Shown: positions 1 to 8,177, numbered from the stretch's first letter. The stretch is 11,668 nt of DNA from an uncultured Ureaplasma sp. (GCA_910589685.1 CAJUTA010000024.1:1-11668), one strand, 5' to 3'. The notes: generated by a model not told the origin, from the letters alone. Numbers and translations are program-made.

Positions 1-159
1 AATGTTTTAAATATTTCAAACACAAAGATCAAAAATGGATTAGCTGCTGGAATTGGTATTGAAAGAATTGCAATGTTGAAATATGGAATTGAAGACATTC
101 GAAATTTCTATCAAAATGATTTTGAAATAATTAAACAATTTAAAAATATTCCACGATAA
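1..159 (+). CDS. pheS: Phenylalanyl-tRNA synthetase alpha subunit, C-terminal end (partial)
   Basis: Reading frame open from base 1 to TAA at 157-159 gives the last 52 residues. They contain the class II synthetase motif 3 in the PheS form: GLAAGIGIERIAML at fragment residues 13-26, with the ATP-binding arginine at residue 22, followed by KYGIEDIRNFYQND, a stretch typical of the extreme PheS C-terminus. PheS carries the catalytic site that activates phenylalanine and works as an (alpha-beta)2 enzyme in the cytoplasm. The start lies outside the window. pheT begins 14 bases downstream, the usual pheST operon order, so the two subunits are probably made from one transcript. Identification is firm despite the short fragment. 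Confidence 0.95.
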   Translation, partial: NVLNISNTKIKNGLAAGIGIERIAMLKYGIEDIRNFYQNDFEIIKQFKNIPR

Positions 160-173
160 TTGGAGAAAGAAAA

Positions 174-2549
174 ATGTTTGTATCAAAAAAATTATTATCG
201 CTAATTAATTCAAATTTTTCAACAATAAACAATAATAATTTGATATCTGCATTTAATGCTATTGGTGTTGAAGTTGAAAAAATTATAGAAAATAAAGTTA
301 GTAATGATTTAGTTTTAGGAAGATTAATAGATTTTTCTCCACATCCTAATAGTGACCACTTGAATATTTGTGATGTTGTTGTAAATGAAAAAAAATACAA
401 AATTGTTTGTGGAGCAAAAAATCTTAAACAAAACCAATGAGTGGTAGTTGCGCTTAATGGGGCACGTGTAAATAAAAATATAATAATTCAAGAACGTGAA
501 ATTCGAGGAATAAAATCTGAAGATATGTTATGTGGGCTTGAAGAAATTATTTCAGTCAATCATGAGTTTATTTCTAAATATGATAAAGAAACAATTATTC
601 AAATACCATACGAATATCCAATCAATCAAAATACATTCTTTGAAGATTTTAATTTCAATGATGTTATTTTTGAAGTTTCAATTCCATCTAATCGTCCTGA
701 ATTAAATGGAATATATTTTTTAGCATATGAACTTAATTTACAATTCAACTTTAATGTTGAAAAAATTAATCCAATAGCAAAATCAATATTCAGTCTTAAA
801 AACAATAAAAATGATGTAATAAAAGTTCAAATTGATCAAATTATTGACATTAAATATAATTTAATTAATGCTAAATTATTGAAAGAATTTAATGAATGAA
901 AAATTAAATTAATTCTAATTAATTCTTCAATTAAAAATATCAATAGATATGAAGATGTATGCGCCTTTATTACTCTTCTTTTTGCTCAACCTATCATAGC
1001 AATAGACAAAAAAAATATTTTAAACAATGTGATAGTTACAACTTTAAAAAATGACATGGAAATGATTGATAGCAAGCAAATTACTCACCAATTAAAAGCT
1101 GGTACTATTGTTACAATGAATGCAAATCATGAAATAATTTCTATTACTGGAAAATATGTAAATTCAAAATATGCACCTAGTCAAGAATCTAATGATATTT
1201 ATTTTGAAATTGCAAAATTAGACTATGTACAAGCGCAAAAACAAAATTCATTAAACAACTTCAATGACAATTTATCACTTTTATCGGCAAAAGAAATTTC
1301 ACCAAATGTTATTTTGTTACTTGCCAGCTATTTGAAAAAATATCAAAAATTATTTGGAATAAATAATTTTATTCCTGTAGTCACACAAAAATTAGAAAAA
1401 CAAAAACAAATTAAAATTAAAAATAAAGAATTAATTAAATTCATTGGGATTAATTTGAATTATTATTCAATATTTTTAATTTTAAAAAAAATTGGGATTA
1501 GATATTTTTGCAACAAAGCAAAATTACCAATTTATCGAAATGATTTAAAAACAATTGCTGATATCGCTGAAGAAATCATCAAAAGTTATGATATCAATAA
1601 TGTTCCTGCTACACCAATAGCATATGAAATAAACACTTTCAAACCAACTAATGATTTCAATAAATATCAACTAATTATTGAATACCTAATTAACAAAGGA
1701 TTATATGAAACAAAAACATATAATTTAACAAACAAAGAATCAGTTGATAAATTCAATTGATTTGTTGAGAATGACAATGTTATTGAAATTAGCAATTATC
1801 AATCTAAAAACCATTCTGTTTTACGAAAAAACATTGTTCATCAATTATTAGAAGTAATAAAAAATAATATTAAACATAATAGAGATTTATTAAATATTTT
1901 TGAAATACAAAAAATTCAAGTTAGTGAAGATGAAACAAATGAAATATTAAATTGTATTTTTACAACTGATATTTATAATAAGTCGTTTAATGATGATTTA
2001 ATTTCAAATAACGACTATAGTGTTAGAGCGATTGCTAATGGAATTTTTGAAACTCAAAATATTAAATTAAATCAAGAATTTAATTTAGATAAATTTAATG
2101 AAATTGATAATGTTAATAATACATACTATTACCATAAAAATGAAATGATTGGATTTGTTGGGAAAATTAATCAAGATGTTTTAAATAAATATGAAATTAA
2201 GTTTCCAACTTATTGCATTTGCATTAATTTAACAAAATTAAATTTAGTTGAAAAAAATAAGTTTGAATTAAAGAAAAATAGTAATTTTAATCCAATTTAT
2301 AAATCAATCACATTCACTAATCCAAACAATATTCTTTTAGATAATGTATTTGATTTACTAAAAGAAAATGAATTTATAAATGATGTTAAATTAATTGATA
2401 TTTTTGAAAAAGATAGTGTTAAATCTTACACTTTATCATTAGCAATTCAACCAAAAGAAAATAATTTAACAAATGAACAAATCAATTCAATTTTTTGAAA
2501 TGCAATTGAAATAATTAGAAAAATGCAATTAGTAATTAAAGAAAGTTAA
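174..2549 (+). CDS. pheT: Phenylalanyl-tRNA synthetase beta subunit
   Basis: 791 residues, near the usual length of about 800, read with TGA as Trp (438-440, 897-899, 1758-1760, 2496-2498). The start ATG has a Shine-Dalgarno GGAG at 162-165. Visible domains: an EMAP-like tRNA-binding fold at about residues 40-150 (HPNSDHLNICDVV, then IVCGAKNL); the B1 helix region with PSNRPELNG; a B3/B4 editing region at about 200-400; B5 at about 405-482, ending in RNDLKTIADIAEEIIKSYDINNVP; a catalytic-like core; and a ferredoxin-fold anticodon-binding domain over the last 85-90 residues (FEKDSVKSYTLSLAIQP). With PheS it charges tRNA-Phe; the matching tRNA gene is at 8179. The odd part is the editing region: GQP(L/M)HAFD reads AQPIIAID (Ile275 for His), and the later TDASHRYERG-like segment is unrecognisable. 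The enzyme probably cannot clear mischarged Tyr-tRNA-Phe well. Confidence 0.95.
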
Positions 2550-2556
2550 TAATATT

Positions 2557-4386
2557 ATGAGTAATAATAATTTAAATACATGGGATCTAGAAAGTATCTT
2601 GAATGGTGAATCACTAGAAGATCTATTCAAAAAAATGGAATTAGTTCAAAATGAATTAGTTGAACTTTACAAAAGTTTTTTAAAAAATAAAAATTCATTT
2701 ACTTTATTCTTGGAAAAAGAACAAGAATTAATTAAGCTAAGTAATAGAATTGAAAATTATGTTTCTAATAAAGGTCAAGAAAATATGGCTGATCCAAAAT
2801 GGATTGGTTGAATGCAAAATTTAATTGCAAATAATATTAAATTTAGTGAAAAATTTAGTGATTATAATAATCGAATTATTAAAAATGAAGATATTATTCG
2901 TGAATATTTAAAAGATGAAAATCTTAAAGAATGACAAAGAGAATTTGATTTAATTTTTAGATATAAAAATCATATTTTATCTGATGAAAGTGAAGCACTG
3001 TTATCACAATTGTCAGGAAATAATTACGCTGTTGCTGACATTTATTCAACTTTAACTGACAATGATTTAAAATTTGCAGATGCTGTTGATAGCAATGGAA
3101 ATAAAGTTGAACTAAAAACACAAGCAGATGTTTTTAAGAATTTAAGATCAATGGATGAAAAATTGCGTAAGTCTACTTGATATAGTTTTTATAATGCATT
3201 CTATCAATTTAGAAATACACTAACAAAATCTTTATATTACAATTATTTAAGATTAAATAATCTTGCAAAAATTAGAAAATTTGAAGACTATATTGATTCT
3301 GTTGCATTTGATGATGAAATTAATAAAGAATTTATTTTAAATCTTTATAAAAACATTAAATTAATGCAACCACTTTATGTTCGTTACTACAAATTAAGAA
3401 ATAGATATTTAAAATATTTATTAAATAAACAAAAAATAATGCCTTGGGATTCTAGTGTTGAATTAACTCATAGTACAAGAACTTATACTTGAGAAGAAAC
3501 AAAAAAAATTGCTCTTGATTCATTAGGAACTTATTTAGGGGAAGATTATAAAAAATTAGTACAACGTGCCTTTGATGAAAATTGAATTTCATATTTACCA
3601 TCTCCAAATAAACATACTGGAGCATATTCAATTGGAGGAACAAAAGGATTAGATAAATATTTTTTATTAATGAATTTTGATTCAACTATCCAATCTGCAT
3701 TTACTTTAGTTCATGAGCTTGGTCATTCAATGAATTCTTATTTTTATGGGAAATCACAAAAACTTTATCAAGAAACAAAAATTTTCTATGCTGAAGTTGC
3801 ATCAATTACTAATGAAATGTTATTAAGTCATTATTTACTAAATGAATCAAATAATGATAATAATAGTAGATTATTAATTTTAGATGAAATTATTAGTGGT
3901 TTTTTCAACACAACAAGTAGACAAGTTGTTTTTAGCAACTTTGAATGAGTAGCAAATAGTTGAATAAATGAAAATAAATCTTTCACTTATGAAAACATCA
4001 CAAATGAATATTACAAACTTATGAAAGAATATTTAAATATTGATATGAGTTATGAAGAATTCAATAAAGATCCATATATGTATATTCTTTTAACACCACT
4101 AAGAATTAGTCATTTTTATAGTGGTAATTTCTATGTTTACAAATATGCAATTGGACAAATTGCAGCAATTATAATTGCAGATGAAATAATTAATAACAAG
4201 GAAAATGCTAAAGAAAAACTATTTAAATTCTTAAGTAGTGGTACAAGTTTAAATCCAATTGAAACTATCAAATTATTAGGTATAGACTTGCAAACAAATG
4301 AACCATATATAAAAGCAAGAAATATCTTAGAAAAATGAATTGATGAGTTTGCATTAATAATTGATAAGATGCTACCTAAAAATTAG
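2557..4386 (+). CDS. pepF: Oligoendopeptidase F, M3B family zinc metallopeptidase
   Basis: 609 residues, matching the usual length of about 600, with several in-frame TGA read as Trp. The zinc motif HELGH lies at residues 386-390 (Glu387 is the catalytic base) and the third zinc ligand is Glu413 in AEVASITNE, 27 residues after the first His as expected for the M3 family. The upstream signature GAYSIGGTKGLDKYFLLMNF fits PepF. The enzyme cuts short peptides in the cytoplasm, supplying amino acids to an organism that makes almost none. The start follows the pheT stop by 7 bases and has no clear Shine-Dalgarno, so translation is probably coupled to pheT. Its TAG stop (4384-4386) overlaps the stop of the convergent U32 gene. 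One oddity: many PepF proteins read HELGHSMHS, whereas here the later His is Asn393; that His is not a zinc ligand. Confidence 0.95.
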
Positions 4387-4417
4387 ATTAGTCTGCCAAT
4401 ATCTGGATAATCTAATT
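4381..4417. terminator. Inverted repeat over the overlapping convergent stop codons
   Basis: AATTAGATTA (4381-4390) and TAATCTAATT (4408-4417) form a perfect 10-bp stem around a 17-base loop that itself has a CCA/TGG mini-stem (4396-4398 with 4404-4406). Both genes end inside it: pepF TAG at 4384-4386 and the minus-strand U32 TAA at 4385-4383. On the minus strand the stem runs into a short T tract (4380-4378, extending the TT of the arm), a weak rho-independent shape; on the plus strand no T tract follows. It may stop or trim both convergent transcripts. Function is inferred only. Confidence 0.45.
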
Positions 4418-5585
4418 GTGTATTATTATCTAATTTAATTAATATTTGAGTCATCGGTGTTGGACAAACATCAATGTTTTCATTATTTATATTCTTCATA
4501 GAAATAATTTGAGCCTTAATTTTGTCTTGATATCTAGGACTAATAATTTCTATTTTGTCATTTAATTTAATTTTGTTTTTTGTTGTTACTAAATAATAAT
4601 CATCTTTTTTATCATTAACAATAAATACATAATTTTGAGTTACTAATTTTTGTTCGTCATGATAAAGCATTTTTGTAGAACCAGGATTAGAATCAAATCA
4701 AGCAGTATCTGTTTCTCGATTAGCAGCATTATCTAGTTCTTCTTTTAAATCTTGATTATCAAATGAGTCATTCAAATAATATCTATTTATTGCTTTTCGA
4801 TAAGCATTAACAACAGTTGCAATATAGTGCTCTGATTTCATTCTCCCTTCAATTTTAAATGATGCAATATTTAAATCTAATAAGTCTTTAATATTTTCTA
4901 TTTGAACCATATCTTTCGCTGACATTGTAAAGTATTTATCTTTATTAGTAATATCATCATTTTCTACTTTGTACTTTCAACGACAAGATTGAGCACATCC
5001 ACCAATATTTGCATCACGCAAACTATAATTATTGCTCATTGTACAACGACCACTATATGAAATACAAACTGCACCATGAATAAAAATTTCAATTTCAATA
5101 GCATTATTTAAATTTTTTATTAGTAACTTTAATTCTTCATATGTTACTTCACGTGCTAAAACAACACGATTAACAAAATTTGATTTTCAAAATAAAGCAG
5201 CTTTTGAGTTGCAAACACTTTGTTGAGTCGATAGGTGAATATTTTCTTGTTTTAATTCATTGTGTAATAAATCAATAATAAATGGATCAGCTGTAATATA
5301 CCCATCAGGATTACAATGTGTAATTTCTGAAAGATAATCTTTAGCAGAATTAATTAATGAATTGTGACATATTACATTTGTGACAATATAGACTTTCTTA
5401 TTTTTAGAGTGCGCATATTCAACAATATTTCTAATATCTTCAATTTCGAAATTAGATGCATGTGCACGTAATGAATATGCTTTTCCACCTAAAAAAATAG
5501 CATCTGCTCCATAGTCAAGCGCAATATACCCTTTTGTTAAATCTCCGGCTGGAGCTAATAATTCTGTTTTATTATTTTGATTCAT
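4383..5585 (-). CDS. trhP2: U32-family tRNA hydroxylation protein, TrhP2/YrrO-like (labelled U32 peptidase in many genomes)
   Basis: 400 residues with TGA read as Trp (Trp133, Trp203 and the Trp of the ETDTAW segment). The N-terminus ELLAPAGDLTKGYIALDYGADA is the U32 signature, a TIM-barrel start. A cysteine block follows: Cys174, Cys181, Cys197 and Cys201 in the pattern ISYSGRC...RDANIGGC..SCRW, which in this family holds an iron-sulfur cluster. Then comes FKIEGRMKSEHYIATVVNAYR, also typical, and a C-terminal beta domain ending at IGRLI. Members such as B. subtilis YrrO and E. coli TrhP are known to help make 5-hydroxyuridine at tRNA position 34; the old name 'peptidase' has little support. 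The start is chosen by AAAGGA at 5602-5597 and by overlap of 14 bases with the upstream partner, suggesting coupled translation and a two-subunit complex. It is shorter than the roughly 420 residues of YrrO but looks complete. Confidence 0.85.
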
Positions 5586-6501
5586 AATGTTTTATATCCT
5601 TTATTCCACCAATAAATCCTGCTGAAACTTTGTCATTATCATTTGCATTATCAAGGCATCTTTCATATAAATTATCAACATTATTATCGAAATTATTTTC
5701 ATTAATTGATTTAATTGCATCTTGATAAATTGACAACATTTTTAAATTATATTTTTCATCTTTTTGCAAAATATTATCAATAAAAATATAATCAATATTT
5801 AATTCACTAAGTTGTTTCAAATATTTTATTAAACATAATTCATAACCAGTAAACATATGAGTTCCATTTTGATCTTCATAAATATGATTATGATATTTTC
5901 TTGTTTCTTCCCTAATTCTAATAACTTTATTTCGTAAATATTCATCTTTAATATCGTCTATATAATCTTTAAAATTAGTGACTAAATTTCATCTTGAATG
6001 CATAATCAAGACATAACCTTGGACTTGGATAGCTAATTCAAGATTTTTTGGTTTTTGACTTGCCATCATTTTTACTTCTGATAAAAACAATTCATTAGCA
6101 ATTGATATTGATGAAAATTTATTTCGATTATAAAATTCAAATTGTCCAAATGATGTTATTAATGTTGATGGATTATAATGCAAAGATAAACCTAAATCTA
6201 ATTCTTTATTTATTTGTGGAATCGCACAATCATTAAAAACGACACGATCAATATCTAATTTTGATATTTCAATTAAATATTTTTCTAACGATTCAATTTG
6301 TGGTTCATAAAAAAATGAATTAACATTAACTCATATTTTTGTATTATTTTTATTTTGAATGATTTTTTTTAAATCATCTAGGCTACAATCATAGGTATTT
6401 CGAGTTGCAAATTCATTTGATCCAACTAGTAAAATATCAAGATTTTTCTGACATAATTCTATGGCATCATTATAGTTTACAGGACTAATAATAATTTTCA
6501 T
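5572..6501 (-). CDS. trhP1: U32-family partner protein, TrhP1/YrrN-like
   Basis: 309 residues from ATG at 6501-6499, preceded by GGAGAAAAT as Shine-Dalgarno (6510-6502). TGA is read as Trp in TKIWVNVN and in MHSRWNLV. It lacks the cysteine block of its neighbour but shares its barrel pattern: ILLVGSNEFATRN near the start (the usual 'G...FSLR' position), LHYNPSTLITSF in the middle, VQGYVLIMHSRWNLV, and a C-terminal tail RCLDNANDNDKVSAGFIGG like that of YrrN. The length matches B. subtilis YrrN as I remember it. The pair yrrN-yrrO (trhP1-trhP2) is adjacent in Firmicutes too, supporting joint action in tRNA U34 hydroxylation. It overlaps the next gene by 14 bases, so both are one operon, probably started from the short gap shared with the divergent hydrolase. 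The assignment rests on family recall and context; the precise substrate is inferred. Confidence 0.78.
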
Positions 6502-6510
6502 ATTTTCTCC

Positions 6511-6576
6511 AAATTAATTTATACTATTTTATATAAAAATATTTATAAATTCTCTTTTATTAGTTTTGGGATAATT
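6511..6576. promoter_or_regulatory. Divergent promoter region between the U32 pair and the hydrolase
   Basis: The 75-base gap between two divergent genes must hold starts for both. Candidate -10 boxes are TATAAA at 6532-6537 or 6544-6549 on the plus strand and TATAAA at 6523-6518 on the minus strand. No convincing -35 boxes are seen, which is usual in such AT-rich DNA. The plus-strand gene has a modest Shine-Dalgarno GGGATAA at 6568-6574, very close to its ATG. Confidence 0.35.
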
Positions 6577-7425
6577 ATGAATAATTTTGAAATAATTAAA
6601 AATGAAAAATATTTCTATTATGATTGCAAAAATGAAAATAATAAGGGAACAATAATATTTGTTCATGGATTTAGTTCATCTTATTTTTTGCATAGTGGTT
6701 TTTTTATTTTTAATGATTTTGATGAATATGACTATTTTGCAATGAATTTTTCAGGACATGAAATAGATAGCATCAACAAAACAAATAAGAAAAAAACAAA
6801 GTTAAATCAATATGATGTATATAAATATGTTGATGAGCTTGTCCAAATGATTGAAAAGTTTAACTTTAAAAATATTATTCTTATTGGACACAGTATGGGT
6901 GGTGGTATAAGTTTACTAGTAAATCAGATAATTCCAAACAGAATTAAGAAAATGATTTTAATAAGTCCAATTAACCCAACTATTTTTCTAAGTAAAATTG
7001 GTCTAAAATATCTGTTTAACACAATTAATAATATGAATCATAAAATTAAAGAAATTGAAATTGATTCTAAATATTTGAATAATTTGAAATTTAATAAACT
7101 AATTAATGAATATTTAAATTATGAAATCGAAAGATTTCTTTATATGAAAAGAAAATATTTGTTCTTAGGTACAAGACTTTTATCGATAAAACTTTATCAA
7201 ACTTTAAATAATTTATATTCAAAAGTAGAAAAACCTACTTTGATAATTTTAGGTGAAAATGATAAAGTTATACCACATAAACATTTTCAAAGATATCTAG
7301 CAAAAATTAATAATAAAAATATTTCAATTCAATTAATTGAAAATTCTCGTCATATTTGTTTCGTTGAACAATTTGATAAATACAATAGTATGGTGTGAGA
7401 TTTCATTAGAAATAAAAATTTTTAA
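6577..7425 (+). CDS. Alpha/beta-fold hydrolase (esterase/lipase-like)
   Basis: 282 residues; TGA at 7396-7398 is Trp, extending the protein to TAA at 7423-7425. The alpha/beta-hydrolase signs are clear: HGFSSS (oxyanion loop, residues 30-35), the nucleophile elbow GHSMGG with Ser106, the acid Asp229 in GENDKVIP, and the catalytic His259 in NSRHICF. Between about residues 135 and 215 lies a lysine- and asparagine-rich lid region without a recognisable specificity motif. No signal peptide or membrane segment is visible, so it is likely cytoplasmic. Mycoplasmas carry several such proteins, variously named lipase, esterase, lysophospholipase or proline iminopeptidase; nothing here decides between them. 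It is transcribed divergently from the U32 pair and is followed after 50 bases by the tRNA cluster, with no obvious functional link. Confidence 0.88.
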
Positions 7426-7448
7426 TATAAAAAATTATTAATTTTAGT

Positions 7449-7454
7449 TATAAT
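7449..7454 (+). promoter_or_regulatory. Promoter -10 box for the tRNA cluster
   Basis: A perfect TATAAT lies 21 bases before the first tRNA gene, in the 50-base gap after the hydrolase. No good TTGACA-like -35 box is found at 16-18 bases upstream (the region is nearly all A and T), as often in mycoplasmas. Confidence 0.55.
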
Positions 7455-7475
7455 TATTTGGTGTTAATTAGATTT

Positions 7476-7550
7476 GGTGCCGTAGCCAAGCGGTAAGGTC
7501 AGAAGCTGCAACCTTCTTATACATCAGTTCGAATCTGATCGGCACCTCCA
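7476..7550 (+). tRNA. tRNA-Cys (GCA)
   Basis: Full cloverleaf: acceptor GGTGCCG/CGGCACC, anticodon arm AGAAG-CTGCAAC-CTTCT giving anticodon GCA, T arm ATCAG-TTCGAAT-CTGAT. The discriminator is T, the identity base for cysteine, followed by encoded CCA. First gene of the nine-gene cluster. Confidence 0.97.
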
Positions 7551-7554
7551 AAAT

Positions 7555-7631
7555 GCATCCTTAGCTCAATTGGATAGAGCGTCTGGCTACGGACCAGAAG
7601 GTTATGGGTTCGACTCCTGTAGGGTGCGCCA
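7555..7631 (+). tRNA. tRNA-Arg (ACG)
   Basis: Acceptor GCATCCT/AGGGTGC (one G-T pair), anticodon arm TCTGG-CTACGGA-CCAGA giving ACG, T arm ATGGG-TTCGACT-CCTGT, encoded CCA. The A at position 34 is expected to become inosine so that CGT, CGC and CGA can be read. CGT is the dominant Arg codon of the downstream arc genes. Confidence 0.97.
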
Positions 7632-7633
7632 TT

Positions 7634-7710
7634 CGGGAAGTAGCTTAGTTTGGTAGAGCACTTGGTTTGGGACCAAGGGGTCGCAGGTTCGAATCCTGTC
7701 TTTCCGACCA
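7634..7710 (+). tRNA. tRNA-Pro (TGG)
   Basis: Acceptor CGGGAAG/CTTTCCG, anticodon arm CTTGG-TTTGGGA-CCAAG giving TGG, T arm GCAGG-TTCGAAT-CCTGT, encoded CCA. Its wobble base U34 is a possible target of the hydroxylation pair encoded at 4383-6501. Confidence 0.97.
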
Positions 7711-7714
7711 TTTT

Positions 7715-7791
7715 GGCTAGATAGCTCAGTTGGTTAGAGCGTTCGGTTCATACCCGGAAGGTCCAGAGTTCGAATCCCTGTCTAGCCACCA
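7715..7791 (+). tRNA. tRNA-Met (CAT), elongator
   Basis: Acceptor GGCTAGA/TCTAGCC fully paired, so not the initiator. Anticodon arm TTCGG-TTCATAC-CCGGA gives CAT; the loop and the following AGGTC closely match the Bacillus elongator tRNA-Met. Encoded CCA. The T stem CAGAG/CCCTG has an A52-C62 mismatch. Confidence 0.93.
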
Positions 7792-7793
7792 TC

Positions 7794-7870
7794 GCTTCCT
7801 TAGCTCAATTGGTTAGAGCCCCCGACTCATAATCGGTTGGTTATAGGTTCGAGTCCTGTAGGAAGCACCA
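7794..7870 (+). tRNA. tRNA-Ile2 (CAT, expected lysidine at C34)
   Basis: Acceptor GCTTCCT/AGGAAGC, anticodon loop CTCATAA with anticodon CAT, T arm ATAGG-TTCGAGT-CCTGT, encoded CCA. The segment CTCATAATCGGTTGGT is like the E. coli ATA-reading tRNA-Ile2 rather than any tRNA-Met. It would need TilS to turn C34 into lysidine; tilS is not in the window. The 27-43 position is an unpaired C-T. Confidence 0.88.
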
Positions 7871-7877
7871 TTTTTTA

Positions 7878-7970
7878 GGAAGATTACCCAAGTCTGGTTG
7901 AAGGGATCGGTCTTGAAAACCGAGAGGTGGGGAAACTCACGCGGGGGTTCGAATCCCTCATCTTCCGCCA
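7878..7970 (+). tRNA. tRNA-Ser (TGA)
   Basis: Class II tRNA of 93 bases. Acceptor GGAAGAT/ATCTTCC, anticodon arm TCGGT-CTTGAAA-ACCGA giving TGA, long variable arm with GTGGG-GAAA-CTCAC stem-loop, T arm GGGGG-TTCGAAT-CCCTC, discriminator G, encoded CCA. U34 makes it a possible substrate of the U32 pair. Confidence 0.96.
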
Positions 7971-7984
7971 TTTTAAAATTTAAT

Positions 7985-8013
7985 GTTATTATTTATAGTA
8001 GTTAAATAATAAC
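7985..8013 (+). repeat. Perfect 11-bp inverted repeat between tRNA-Ser and tRNA-fMet
   Basis: GTTATTATTTA (7985-7995) pairs perfectly with TAAATAATAAC (8003-8013) around the loop TAGTAGT, in the only sizeable gap (49 bases) inside the tRNA cluster. No T tract follows, so a rho-independent terminator is unlikely. TATAGT at 7994-7999 could be a -10 box, placed 20 bases before the initiator tRNA, much as TATAAT sits 21 bases before tRNA-Cys. It may be an RNA-processing signal or a second promoter. Confidence 0.6.
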
Positions 8014-8019
8014 TTACAT

Positions 8020-8096
8020 CGCGGGATAGAGCAGCTTGGTAGCTCGTCAGGCTCATAATCTGAAGGTCGGTGGTTCAAATCCATCTCCCGCAACCA
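8020..8096 (+). tRNA. tRNA-fMet (CAT), initiator
   Basis: The first acceptor position is the unpaired C1-A72 (CGCGGGA against TCCCGCA), the mark of a bacterial initiator recognised by the formyltransferase. Anticodon arm TCAGG-CTCATAA-TCTGA gives CAT; T arm GGTGG-TTCAAAT-CCATC; encoded CCA. The usual three G-C pairs at the base of the anticodon stem are A29-T41, G30-C40 and G31-T39 here. Confidence 0.95.
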
Positions 8097-8101
8097 ATTT
8101 T

Positions 8102-8177
8102 GGTCTTGTAGTGTAGTGATTAACATGCCTCTCTGTCACAGAGGAGATCGCGAGTTTGATTCTCGTCAGGACCGCCA
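8102..8177 (+). tRNA. tRNA-Asp (GTC)
   Basis: Acceptor GGTCTTG/CAGGACC, anticodon arm CCTCT-CTGTCAC-AGAGG giving GTC, discriminator G as needed for aspartate, encoded CCA. The D loop reads AGTGATTA and the T loop TTTGATT, so the near-universal G19 and C56 are A19 and T56. Confidence 0.94.

Noticed and set aside
140..400. Minus-strand frame over the pheS-pheT junction.
   Set aside because: Covers conserved pheT coding sequence; low-complexity F/S/I-rich translation typical of reverse-strand AT-rich DNA.
174..2549. pheT appears as several separate frames broken by TGA, as do pepF, the U32 genes, arcA and arcB.
   Set aside because: The breaks fall at conserved Trp positions and the frame continues without shift, so TGA is Trp and these are not pseudogenes.
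6577..7425. Naming the hydrolase proline iminopeptidase or a specific lipase.
   Set aside because: Only the general alpha/beta-hydrolase triad is visible; no motif for a given substrate can be shown.
7517..7711. A 64-residue minus-strand frame across three tRNA genes, containing GADQIRTD and TGFEPATPWSQT.
   Set aside because: This is the familiar false protein that appears when tRNA genes are translated in reverse; the tRNA structures explain the sequence fully.
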